Shown: one piece after another, positions 1-6,833 of the stretch
How the letters are laid out: each line of letters begins with the position of its first letter
How positions within the stretch are numbered: position 1 is the stretch's first letter
Assembly: GCA_947505565.1 (NCBI GenBank)
Contig: CANNLB010000089.1
Span: 1 to 7,786 of the forward strand
DNA length: 7,786 nt
DNA from: Acidobacteriota bacterium
Lineage (GTDB): Bacteria; Acidobacteriota; Terriglobia; Bryobacterales; Bryobacteraceae
Direction: 5' to 3'
Notes under the pieces: model-generated
Told to the model about the DNA's origin: nothing
The model's input: only the letters and a program-made list of their open reading frames with translations
The model's database searches: none
Translations under genes and position numbers: made by a program

Positions 1-682
1 ACTTCCAGAAGCCCTGTCGGGTCATGCGGGCACCGCGGGTTGTGATAAATAAATAGCGACTTGCTTTACCCTTCAAAAGAAGGGGACGGCCGGCAGTAAG
101 ATACGCTTCGACGGCGGCGATGGCGGCCCGACCTGCCGGAATCAATCGTTGCTTGTTCCCCTTGCCGGTGACGCGGAGGTAGCCGAGAGTGGGGTTGAAG
201 TTGATGATTTCGACGTTGATCAACTCGGAGACACGAACACCGCAGGCGTAGAGCAATTGCAGCATGGCGAGGTCGCGCAAGCCGAGTGGCGTTGCAGGCG
301 ACGGCGCCAGCAGAAGTTTTTCGACCTCCGATCGGCTGAGAAAGTTAGGGATCGCTTTGATGGCCCGGGGGGCCGAGAGCAACTCGGTTGGGTTTCCGTC
401 AATGCGCTTCTCCCGCTGGAGGTGGCGGTAGAAGTTGCGAAGTGTAGTGAGGTGACGGGCCACAGTGCGAGCGGAGCAATCGCTTTGATAAAGCGAGTCG
501 AGGTACTTGCCAATTTCCTCTGGTCCTTGCGGGACGGACGCATCCGCGCCTCCGAGGAAACAGGAGAACCGATCGAGATCCCGACGGTACGAATCTAAGG
601 AATTAGCAGCAAGACCCTTCTCAATCCGACAGAAGTCGACAAAGTTGCGGATCTCGGCGGCGAGAGAGCCCTCGCGGTTCAT
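1..682 (-). CDS. xerD: Tyrosine recombinase XerD-like, C-terminus cut off by window edge
   Basis: Site-specific recombinase of the tyrosine family; XerC/XerD act in the cytoplasm to resolve chromosome dimers at dif. I translated the minus strand from the ATG at 680-682; an in-frame TAG lies upstream at 722-724. The visible 227 residues hold the N-terminal SAM-like core-binding domain (about 8-92, with the typical RHLTTLRNFYRHL helix at 76-88) and the start of the catalytic domain (about 113 onward). ACGVRVSEL at 146-154 carries the first catalytic Arg (R150), and GKGNKQR at 173-179 carries the beta-hairpin Lys (K174). These positions agree within two residues with E. coli XerD (R148, K172). 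MTRQGFWK at 220-227 matches the segment just before the HxLRH box. The H-x-x-R, H/W and Tyr nucleophile residues would lie beyond position 1, so about 70 residues of a usual 295-300 are missing because of the window edge, not by mutation. XerC or a mobile-element integrase is possible, but the MTRQ-type segment favours XerD. No strong Shine-Dalgarno is seen. Confidence 0.93.
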   Translation of the reverse strand, partial: MNREGSLAAEIRNFVDFCRIEKGLAANSLDSYRRDLDRFSCFLGGADASVPQGPEEIGKYLDSLYQSDCSARTVARHLTTLRNFYRHLQREKRIDGNPTELLSAPRAIKAIPNFLSRSEVEKLLLAPSPATPLGLRDLAMLQLLYACGVRVSELINVEIINFNPTLGYLRVTGKGNKQRLIPAGRAAIAAVEAYLTAGRPLLLKGKASRYLFITTRGARMTRQGFWK

Positions 683-689
683 TGCCCTA

Positions 690-718
690 ATGATACAATA
701 CCTAGCAAAAATGTTGAA
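690..718 (-). promoter_or_regulatory. Candidate sigma70-type promoter for the xerD-like gene
   Basis: Read on the minus strand, TATCAT (695-690, 5 of 6 to the -10 consensus) lies 17 bases downstream of TTCAAC (718-713, a weak -35 match). It sits only a few bases upstream of the ATG at 682, so a transcript from it would be nearly leaderless, in keeping with the poor ribosome-binding site. The call rests on motif matching alone in an AT-rich spacer. Confidence 0.3.
691..699 (+). promoter_or_regulatory. Candidate extended -10 promoter for the 161-residue gene
   Basis: TGATACAAT fits the extended -10 pattern TGnTATAAT with one mismatch in the hexamer. It would start transcription near 706, giving a leader of about 57 bases before the TTG at 763. 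No good -35 box is found at the right distance, which is tolerable for an extended -10. It overlaps the candidate minus-strand -10 at 690-695. Confidence 0.3.
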
Positions 719-745
719 CTTCTATTGCCAAAATCAAGAAATCGT

Positions 746-751
746 AGGGGG
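746..751 (+). promoter_or_regulatory. Ribosome-binding site supporting the TTG start at 763
   Basis: AGGGGG ends 11 bases before TTG at 763-765. An in-frame TAG at 745-747 closes the frame immediately upstream, and no ATG or GTG lies between, so TTG is the first usable start. The purine run is a fair but slightly distant Shine-Dalgarno. Confidence 0.45.
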
Positions 752-762
752 CTGGGCACGTT

Positions 763-1248
763 TTGGCGAGTTCCGCAAGTAAAAAAGTACGTATTTTACG
801 GTTCGAACGGGAGCCGTTGCACGGTTTCGTGCAGGCGTCGACGTTCCAAACGCCCTTAGGGGTCGAGTTTCTCTCGCAGGACGGGAACCTGAGTACGATC
901 GCTTACGCGGATGTGAAGGCGATCTGTTTCGTCCAGGGTTTTGACGATCCTGCCCCACGATTGGATGGTGCGTACTTCGTCAGCCGCCCGAAGAAATCGG
1001 GCCTTTGGGTGCGGATGCGCTTTCGGGACGGTATCCAAATGGATGGGCTGCTGGCGAACCAACTGTTGCAGTTGGACCCGTTTGGGTATACGATTACTCC
1101 GCCCGATCAGGCGATCAACCCCCAGTGGGTGTTCGTGCCGCGGGCGGCGCTGATTGAGTTCCAGGTGCTGGCCGTGGTCGGTAGCGGTCTGAAAGCGCCG
1201 AAGAAGTTTGCTTCGCCCAAGCCCGAAGCCCAAGCTAAGCTGTTCTAA
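763..1248 (+). CDS. Uncharacterised 161-residue protein with two copies of a small beta-rich unit
   Basis: I do not recognise a named function. There is no signal peptide, membrane segment or catalytic motif, so it is probably cytoplasmic. The protein seems to be an internal duplication. Unit 1 (about 7-60) starts KKVRILRFEREPLHGFV and ends DVKAICFVQGF. Unit 2 (about 79-139) starts LWVRMRFRDGIQMDG and ends VFVPRAALIEFQVL. Each follows the order basic-hydrophobic strand with RF, then a short turn, Gly, 'P..G' followed by a strand, and a closing hydrophobic strand with an aromatic. That order resembles short acidobacterial DUF-type proteins with an 'RFxDGxxxxG' motif (DUF6982-like is my tentative comparison, from memory). 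The tail 140-161 is Lys/Pro/Ala-rich and likely disordered. The start is TTG at 763. It is divergent from the xerD-like gene, and its stop overlaps the convergent stop of the LolA-like gene. That the gene is real is fairly sure; the function is unknown. Confidence 0.75.
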   Translation: MASSASKKVRILRFEREPLHGFVQASTFQTPLGVEFLSQDGNLSTIAYADVKAICFVQGFDDPAPRLDGAYFVSRPKKSGLWVRMRFRDGIQMDGLLANQLLQLDPFGYTITPPDQAINPQWVFVPRAALIEFQVLAVVGSGLKAPKKFASPKPEAQAKLF

Positions 1249-2030
1249 ATCGCTTTCAGGCGTACCATATCCGCGGGTAATGCGAAGAGCTTGGCGTCGA
1301 GCTTTTTGTTGATCGTGACCTGCTCGGAGAAGATTTCGAAGATCTTTTCGCCGTCCCGATTGCGCACGATGTTCCACGGCCACTTCACGCCGTTGCCGAC
1401 GTCGCGGTATTTTGCGAAGATCGTGATCTCTTCGTGGCGGACCTTCATATTATCGCGCCGATAGAAGACTTGGCGTACAGGAAGCTTGGTCGTGCGATGT
1501 AAGTAGAGAGTAACGACCCGATTGGCGGTGTCCGTAACATCGACGATCTCAACGGGCTGATTCTCGAGTACGCCGGTTTCTTTGTGTTCGATGATGAGGC
1601 CGGTTTCTTTCCGCCGATGACGAAGGAGATAGAAAACGTTGCGAAGGGTTGTGTCCTGGTAGCGTTCCCAGACGTCGGTCGGCAAGGGGCGAGCCCCGCG
1701 TTCGGAGACCTGGAAGGCCTGGGTTTCCTCGAATAGAATGGCGTACTCTTCCTTGTCCTTGCCGTAGGACTGGCGTTCGCGCACCGCGAGGACGCCAGGC
1801 TGGGCGGACGCCGCATAGTGGGTGTAGATTTTGGCGCGCGTCAGGCCAGAGAGCCGTTCCCGGTAGAACGAGTAGAGCCGACCCTGCTCGGTGCGGTCTT
1901 CCATGGCCAGAAACTCTGGCCCGCCGAGCGCGGCCAGAGTTTCTTCGAGTAACGCCTTGCCGATCTGTTGTCGATCGGCGAGGAGCAACGCCGGGGCTGC
2001 GAGCGAGAAGAGGGCCGTGCGTCTCGTCAC
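1245..2030 (-). CDS. Secreted LolA-like fold protein, last gene of the operon
   Basis: Predicted exported protein of 261 residues with a LolA/outer-membrane-lipoprotein-sorting type of beta fold; its role is probably binding or carrying a hydrophobic ligand in the periplasm. The N-terminus MTRRTALFSLAAPALLLA is a short signal peptide (cleavage near residue 18). Its TRRTAL core resembles a Tat motif, although Sec export is equally possible. The mature part opens GKALLEETLAALGG (24-37), continues with alternating strands, and shows TTKLP (180-184) and GVKWPWN (214-220). The same landmarks in the same order occur in the C-terminal domain of the upstream M16 protein, so the two are likely homologous. 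The start is GTG (2028-2030), inside the upstream TGA (GTGA, 4-base overlap), which points to translational coupling. The stop overlaps the convergent gene ending at 1248. No cysteine lipobox is seen, so it is not an obvious lipoprotein. The fold call is by pattern only; DUF-type secreted protein is the fallback name. Confidence 0.7.
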   Translation of the reverse strand: MTRRTALFSLAAPALLLADRQQIGKALLEETLAALGGPEFLAMEDRTEQGRLYSFYRERLSGLTRAKIYTHYAASAQPGVLAVRERQSYGKDKEEYAILFEETQAFQVSERGARPLPTDVWERYQDTTLRNVFYLLRHRRKETGLIIEHKETGVLENQPVEIVDVTDTANRVVTLYLHRTTKLPVRQVFYRRDNMKVRHEEITIFAKYRDVGNGVKWPWNIVRNRDGEKIFEIFSEQVTINKKLDAKLFALPADMVRLKAI

Positions 2031-4099
2031 TTTTTCATGATCTCTTGTAGTTTGACGCCCGTGTTGGTCTGGACGGTTTCGACGATCGTGATGCCAGCGG
2101 CTTTTCCGCCTTGGACGATGACCGTCTTAAAGGGGAACTTTACCCCAGTGACATCCTTCCAATCGCTGTATTGCCGCTCGACCTCCATTTTGCCGGAGGG
2201 ACCCATCGCCTCGACGACCAGCTTCGTTGGGAGGCCGGTTGTGGGGTCCACGGTGAGCCGGCCCGAGTTCCCGCTGGCGTCGGAGATCTCGACGAGATTA
2301 TCGCCGAGGGCGTTGACGGTACGGCCGTCGATTTTGTCGCTTTGGACCAGGACTACTAACATGGCAAACAGTTCGTCGCGGACCTGCTTCAGAACCGGCG
2401 GGGGCATGGGCTGCGGGGCTGGGGCCTGCGGGACGATCAGGAAACCGCTCTGGCCGTCAAAGCCGGCGATCACCTTACCGAAGGGCAGTTCCTGTTCCTG
2501 GCGAACTTTGTCCGGGAGGATGAGTTGCACTTTTTGGTTCACCTTCATCGGGCCCAACTCGGCCTTATTCACCATGGTGATGTCTTTGATCGCAGCCAGT
2601 TTGTCGGTGCCTCCCATGGCGGTTTGCATCCTGGCGAGCAGCGCTTTGCCTTTGGCGAGCGAGGCGGGGTTGGCCGCGGTGACGGCTTTGGCCGGTTCCT
2701 TGACGGTGAGATCCAACTTGGTGATGGGTAGCTTCAGATCGGCCAGCGGCGTCTTCAACTGGTCGGTGTTGGTGATGGCGACGTAGACGAACTTCTCGGG
2801 CTGGATGTGCTGTTTGGCGACCCGGAGAATGTCCTGTTTGGTGACGGCGGCGACGGCTTTCTGGTAGGTGAACAGGAACTCCCGCGGATAGCCGTAGTAA
2901 TCGTAACGGAAGAGTCGGGACAGGGTCTTCGCCGGGCGGTCGAAGTTGAAGACGAAGGAGTTGAGTACCTTCTCCTTGGCGTCGTTGAGCTCTTGATCGG
3001 AGACCGGCTCGGTGCGGATCCGGTTGATCTCCTGTTGAATCGTCTGCAGGGTCAGAACCGTGGATTCCGATTTTGTCGAACCCGAGATACTGAACAGGCC
3101 GGGGTTCAGATAACCCGCTCCCCAGCTCGCGCCGATGCTATAGGCGAGGCCCATTTCGGTGCGTACCTTGCGGAACAGGCGCGAATCGAAGCTGCCGCCC
3201 AGGATGTCGGTCAACACTTCGAGGGCTGGATAGTCCTTGTCGCTTAACATGCCGCCGAGATGGCCGACGCTGAACGAGGTCTGGTTCACTTCCTTCTTGT
3301 CGCCGAGGTAGATGCCCGGCTTGGCCACGTGCGTCGCCTTGGGGAAGGCTGGAGGCGGCGACTGTTTGGCGGTCCATGGGGCGAATATCTGTTCCAGGCG
3401 GGCGCGCATAGCGGCCTTGTCAAAGTCTCCCTGAATGGCGAGTTGAATGTTGGCAGGGAAGTAGTACCGCTCGTGGAAGGCGACGAGGTCGGCGCGCTTG
3501 ATCCGGTCGAGCGTCTCGTATTCCACGCTGCGACCGAAGGGGGAGTTCTTACCGTAGACGGTGTCGGAAAACTCGCTGGAGTTGACTTGACCTGCATCAT
3601 CGTAGCGTCGGGCGATGGAGGACCGGTACTGCATCAGCAGCAGGTCGATTTTTGGCTGGCGGAACTCGGGGCCGGTGAGCACGTCGTAGAAGACGCCGAG
3701 GACTTCGTCGGTATTTTCTTTTAGGCAATTGAAGGAGACCGAAGCCAAGGTCTCATCGATGCTGGATTCGACCCCGGCCGCGATGGCTTCGAGTTGTTCA
3801 TCCAACTGATCTCCGGTCTTGGACTTCGTTCCGCCGGTGCGTATAGTGCCGGCCGCGATGATATGCAGCCCGGTCTTGTCGGCGGGTTCCAGGAGGGTTC
3901 CCGTGCGCACGAGCGCGATGCCATTGATTAGGGGCAGGTTGTGGTTCTCGAGCAGAAACACCTTCATGCCGTTAGGCAGGGTGAACGTCTCGATGTCCGG
4001 GATCTTGACTGCGCCGAGCTTCGGGTACTTTAACTGTTTGTAGGCTGGCTGGGCGAAGGCAAGGGTCGAGATGGCGACGAGAGTGAGAAGCGTGCGCAT
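2027..4099 (-). CDS. Non-catalytic M16 peptidase subunit fused to a C-terminal LolA-like domain
   Basis: Periplasmic partner subunit of an M16B-type peptidase, 690 residues. The signal peptide is 1-16 (MRTLLTLVAISTLAFA, cut before Q17). The M16 N-domain spans about 37-195: TLPNGMKVFLLENHNLPL is typical, but the zinc motif HxxEH is replaced by HIIAA at 79-83, so the Glu base and second His ligand are gone. The M16 C-domain is about 202-385. It keeps SRLFRKVRTEMGLAYS (305-321), including the Arg306/Tyr320 pair that in this family binds the substrate C-terminal side. Residues from about 481 form an extra domain not present in ordinary M16B subunits of about 420-450 residues. It opens KGKALLARMQTAMGG (483-497) and shows TTGLP (620-624) and GVKFPF (652-657), resembling LolA-like folds, with a Pro-rich loop at 557-568. 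The start is ATG, three bases after the stop of the catalytic subunit, with GGAGG at 4111-4115. The degenerate site is clear; naming the extra domain is inference. Confidence 0.88.
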   Translation of the reverse strand: MRTLLTLVAISTLAFAQPAYKQLKYPKLGAVKIPDIETFTLPNGMKVFLLENHNLPLINGIALVRTGTLLEPADKTGLHIIAAGTIRTGGTKSKTGDQLDEQLEAIAAGVESSIDETLASVSFNCLKENTDEVLGVFYDVLTGPEFRQPKIDLLLMQYRSSIARRYDDAGQVNSSEFSDTVYGKNSPFGRSVEYETLDRIKRADLVAFHERYYFPANIQLAIQGDFDKAAMRARLEQIFAPWTAKQSPPPAFPKATHVAKPGIYLGDKKEVNQTSFSVGHLGGMLSDKDYPALEVLTDILGGSFDSRLFRKVRTEMGLAYSIGASWGAGYLNPGLFSISGSTKSESTVLTLQTIQQEINRIRTEPVSDQELNDAKEKVLNSFVFNFDRPAKTLSRLFRYDYYGYPREFLFTYQKAVAAVTKQDILRVAKQHIQPEKFVYVAITNTDQLKTPLADLKLPITKLDLTVKEPAKAVTAANPASLAKGKALLARMQTAMGGTDKLAAIKDITMVNKAELGPMKVNQKVQLILPDKVRQEQELPFGKVIAGFDGQSGFLIVPQAPAPQPMPPPVLKQVRDELFAMLVVLVQSDKIDGRTVNALGDNLVEISDASGNSGRLTVDPTTGLPTKLVVEAMGPSGKMEVERQYSDWKDVTGVKFPFKTVIVQGGKAAGITIVETVQTNTGVKLQEIMKK

Positions 4100-4102
4100 A
4101 GA

Positions 4103-5596
4103 TTACTTGCCCTCCGGCTTGGTTTGAATGCTGTAGGCGACGGTGCGGTTCTTCTTGGTCAGATAGGTATTGAGGACACGTTTCACGTCGGCGGAGGTGA
4201 CCTTTTCGAGGTCATCGAGTTCGGTGAAAACCATTTTCCAGCTTCCGAGGGTGACGTGGGATTCGGCCATTTGGCTTGCTAAGCCGCTGTTGCTATCGAG
4301 GCCGGCGATAAATGCCGCGCGGAGTTTCGTTTTCACCCGTTTCACGGCGGCTTCGTCGATTGGATCCTTCTTCATTTTTTCGATCAACTCGTCCCAAGCC
4401 TTCTCCAGGTCTTCGACCGTTTTGCCGGTGTTGGGCACCATGGACGCGAGGAACAAGTTTGGATACTTACCGCTGGGAAAGATGGCTCCAGTGTCGGCGC
4501 CGAGGGCCAACTTCTTTTCTTCCACGAGTTCGCGATTTAGCTTGCCGGTGCGGCCACCGGAGAGGATGCCGTCGAGGACGGCCAGGGCGGGATCGTCCGG
4601 GTGGGTGCCTTCGGGCCGATGGTAGGCGATGGCGATGAAGGGCTGCGCCTCGGTGTCGACCGTGACGCGCTTCTCGCCGTTTTGGGGCGGTTCGACCGTG
4701 TACAGGCGCGGCGGCAGGGGGCCGGCCGGGATAGGGCCGTAATACTTTTCGGCCATTTGCTTGATTTGCGCGGTGTTGACATCTCCGACGATGGAGATCG
4801 TAATGTTGGCGGGCACGTAGTATATTTTGTGGAACTCGGCGGCGCCTTTGGCGCGCAGGTTTTCAATGTCGCTTGCCCAGCCGATGAAGTTGCGATAAGG
4901 ATGGGCGGTGAAGGCGGTGGTCATCAGCGCCTCGATCAGCTTGCCTTGCGCCGAGGATTCGACGCGCATGCGGCGTTCCTCGCGGACGACGTCACGCTCT
5001 TTATAGAACTCGCGGAAGACGGGTTGGCGGAACCATTCCGACTGGAGCACGAACCAGAGTTCGGTACGGTTGGAGGGCAGGCTGTAGAAGTAGTTTGTGG
5101 TGTCGAGGCCGGTGGAGGCGTTGAAGCCGACGCCGCCGTTCTTTTCAATTTCGCGTGTGAACGCATTTTGTTCGACGTACTTGTCGGCTTCGGCGATCGC
5201 TTTTGTCAAGCCCGCTTCGAGCCGCTCGAGTTGCGTTTTGTCAGCGCGCCGTTCCTTACGCCGCTCCTCTTCGAGCTTGTCGTAGGCGTCTTCGACGGCG
5301 GCGAGCGTCTTTTGCTCGGCCGGGAAGTTCTTCGAGCCGAGCGAGGCGGTGCCTTTCCCGATCATGTGTTCGAACATGTGGGCGGTGGACGAAGCGTTCG
5401 CCGGGTCGTTGGCGGCTCCGGCGTTGACATGGGCATGGAAGGCGACCGTGGGCGCCTCATGCCGTTCCATGACGATGAAGTGCATCCCGTTTTTCAGGGT
5501 GAACTCGGTGACCTTTTTTTCAAAGTCAGCCAAGCTCTGGGCGCCCAGCAACAGGGGAGCCAGCAGCCCCAGGCAAGTGAGATTCCGAAAAGACAT
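4103..5596 (-). CDS. Zinc-dependent M16 peptidase, catalytic subunit, with coiled-coil insertion
   Basis: Secreted inverzincin-type metallopeptidase of 497 residues; it should hydrolyse peptides or small proteins in the periplasm. A signal peptide covers about 1-19 (hydrophobic LGLLAPLLLGA) with cleavage near A19 or A23. The zinc motif is HMFEH at 73-77 (H73 and H77 ligands, E76 general base). ERDVVREERRM at 200-210 supplies the third ligand, most likely E207. Substrate-strand residues GVGFNASTGLDTTNY (155-169) are typical of the family. The normal gap from HxxEH to the Glu ligand is about 76 residues, but here it is about 130. The excess is a charged, heptad-like stretch (about 95-145), probably a helical or coiled-coil arm. 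In the C-domain the usual Arg/Tyr pair is lost (K352 and L366 in GKLNRELVEEKKLALG), which is complementary to the partner encoded next. ATG start, one base after the permease stop. Family call firm; substrate unknown. Confidence 0.93.
   Translation of the reverse strand: MSFRNLTCLGLLAPLLLGAQSLADFEKKVTEFTLKNGMHFIVMERHEAPTVAFHAHVNAGAANDPANASSTAHMFEHMIGKGTASLGSKNFPAEQKTLAAVEDAYDKLEEERRKERRADKTQLERLEAGLTKAIAEADKYVEQNAFTREIEKNGGVGFNASTGLDTTNYFYSLPSNRTELWFVLQSEWFRQPVFREFYKERDVVREERRMRVESSAQGKLIEALMTTAFTAHPYRNFIGWASDIENLRAKGAAEFHKIYYVPANITISIVGDVNTAQIKQMAEKYYGPIPAGPLPPRLYTVEPPQNGEKRVTVDTEAQPFIAIAYHRPEGTHPDDPALAVLDGILSGGRTGKLNRELVEEKKLALGADTGAIFPSGKYPNLFLASMVPNTGKTVEDLEKAWDELIEKMKKDPIDEAAVKRVKTKLRAAFIAGLDSNSGLASQMAESHVTLGSWKMVFTELDDLEKVTSADVKRVLNTYLTKKNRTVAYSIQTKPEGK
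4111..4115 (-). promoter_or_regulatory. Shine-Dalgarno for the non-catalytic M16 subunit
   Basis: GGAGG on the minus strand sits within the last codons of the catalytic subunit gene, 11 bases before the ATG at 4097-4099. It is the clearest ribosome-binding site in the operon and supports that start and coupled translation of the two M16 subunits. Confidence 0.5.
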
Positions 5597-5597
5597 A

Positions 5598-6830
5598 CTA
5601 TTCGTAGCGTAACGCGACTACCGGGTCCAAGCGGGCGGCCTTGTTCGCGGGCCAGATGCCGAAGAACAAGCCGACGCCGATCGAGACGCCTAACCCAGCC
5701 AGGACAGCCCAGATTGGCACGGCGGTCGGCAGGGTAGGGAAGACCAAGCCGACGGCCTGCGAGATCAGCCATCCGACGAACATGCCGACCAGTCCGCCGA
5801 GGAAAGTCAGGACGACGGCTTCGGTGAGGAACTGCGTGACGATGTCGATGCGGCGGGCGCCGAGCGCCTTGCGCGTGCCGATTTCGCGAGTGCGTTCGGT
5901 CACGCTGACGAGCATGATGTTCATCACGCCGATGCCGCCGATGAGGAGTCCGATCGAGCTCAGAATGACCATGACTAGCGCGACCATGGCGATGACTCCA
6001 CGGAACTGATCGATCATCTGCTCGGCGGTGGAGATGGCGAAACTATCGGGCTTGTCGTACGGAATTCGCCGCTCAATCCGGAGAACGGAGCGGACTTCGT
6101 CAATGGCGGCGGCTTGTTTGCCGTCCTGGGCGACGACGATGAGCATGTGCTCGCGAGCGTTGGGAAACATTTTGCGCATGCTGAAGTAGGGGAAGATGGC
6201 GCGCCGGTCTTCCTGGCCCGGCATCGAAGCGGAAGGCCGCTTCATGATGCCGACAACCGCGAAGATGTGGCCGTCGATTTCGACCGCTTTGCCGATGGGG
6301 TCGGTGTTCTGGAACCAGCTTTTACCCAGGTCTTCGCCAAGAACGACGACCGCCATCCGTCGTTGGTTTTCGGTGTCGGTGAAGAAACGCCCCTGCATCA
6401 TTTCGACGCCGCTATCGAGATAGCCGGGGTCTGTGCCGCCCAAGTTCAGATTGAAGGCGTCGACACCTTTATACTTGCCTTTGTGAATGCCCCACGGCGC
6501 GAAGAGCCAGGGGCTGACGGCGGAGACGCTGGGGCAACGCTCGGCGAGGGCGAGAGCGTTTTCGTAGATCAGCGGCTTGCGCAGGCGCTCTTCAAGCGAT
6601 CGGCCGCCGAAACCGTTGATGAGCGAATCCCACTTGGTGACGACCAGGTTGTTCGTGCCGAAGCTCTTCAACTGATTGGTGATGGCGCCGTCGAGGCCGG
6701 CGATGATGGATCCGACACCGATGACGGTGCTGGTTCCGATGATGACGCCGAGCACGGTAAGAAAGGCGCGGAGTTTGTGGCCACGCAGGGTATCGAGCGC
6801 GAGTTGGATGCCGAACCAGATCTTTCGCAT
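5598..6830 (-). CDS. MacB/FtsX-type ABC transporter permease, complete
   Basis: Inner-membrane permease of the MacB/LolCE superfamily (type VII ABC fold, mechanotransmission), 410 residues, the usual length for a permease without a fused ATPase. Topology is four membrane segments: TM1 about 22-46 after the short amphipathic LALDTLRGHKLRAFLTVLG start, then a large periplasmic MacB_PCD domain (about 50-275), then TM2 about 281-307, TM3 about 336-362 and TM4 about 371-393. The FtsX-domain signature NIMLVSVTERTREIGTRKAL (304-323) follows TM2 on the cytoplasmic side where the ATPase docks, and the end GLFFGIWPANKAARLDP is typical. No Walker motifs are present, so an ATPase must come from elsewhere. 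The ATG lies three bases after the stop of the first permease, and the TAG ends one base before the peptidase ATG. No good Shine-Dalgarno is visible; translation is probably coupled. The name macB is not used, since E. coli MacB carries its own ATPase. Confidence 0.94.
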   Translation of the reverse strand: MRKIWFGIQLALDTLRGHKLRAFLTVLGVIIGTSTVIGVGSIIAGLDGAITNQLKSFGTNNLVVTKWDSLINGFGGRSLEERLRKPLIYENALALAERCPSVSAVSPWLFAPWGIHKGKYKGVDAFNLNLGGTDPGYLDSGVEMMQGRFFTDTENQRRMAVVVLGEDLGKSWFQNTDPIGKAVEIDGHIFAVVGIMKRPSASMPGQEDRRAIFPYFSMRKMFPNAREHMLIVVAQDGKQAAAIDEVRSVLRIERRIPYDKPDSFAISTAEQMIDQFRGVIAMVALVMVILSSIGLLIGGIGVMNIMLVSVTERTREIGTRKALGARRIDIVTQFLTEAVVLTFLGGLVGMFVGWLISQAVGLVFPTLPTAVPIWAVLAGLGVSIGVGLFFGIWPANKAARLDPVVALRYE

Positions 6831-6833
6831 GGG

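Noticed and set aside
149..598. 149-codon open frame on the plus strand
   Set aside because: It is antisense to the xerD-like gene, whose catalytic Arg and Lys motifs are plain on the other strand.
1..682. Recombinase as a sign of an integrated mobile element
   Set aside because: The visible part fits housekeeping XerD closely. No direct repeats, tRNA gene, phage or transposon genes are seen nearby. The gene is cut by the window edge, so its far side cannot be judged.
1210..1229. Hairpin as a rho-independent terminator for the operon
   Set aside because: The 6-bp stem with an 8-base loop is not followed by a T-run on either strand, and it lies within coding sequence.
856..1383. 175-codon open frame on the minus strand
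   Set aside because: It overlaps both the 161-residue gene and the end of the LolA-like gene and is rich in Arg, His and Gln, the mark of a wrong frame.
2027..4099. Degenerate M16 gene as a pseudogene
   Set aside because: The frame is intact over 690 codons, the Arg/Tyr pair and fold motifs are kept, and loss of HxxEH in one subunit is normal for M16B heterodimers.
4601..5737. Long 378-codon open frame on the plus strand
   Set aside because: It is antisense to the catalytic M16 gene, whose HxxEH and signal peptide are clear. The translation has no recognisable domain and is the usual shadow in GC-rich DNA.
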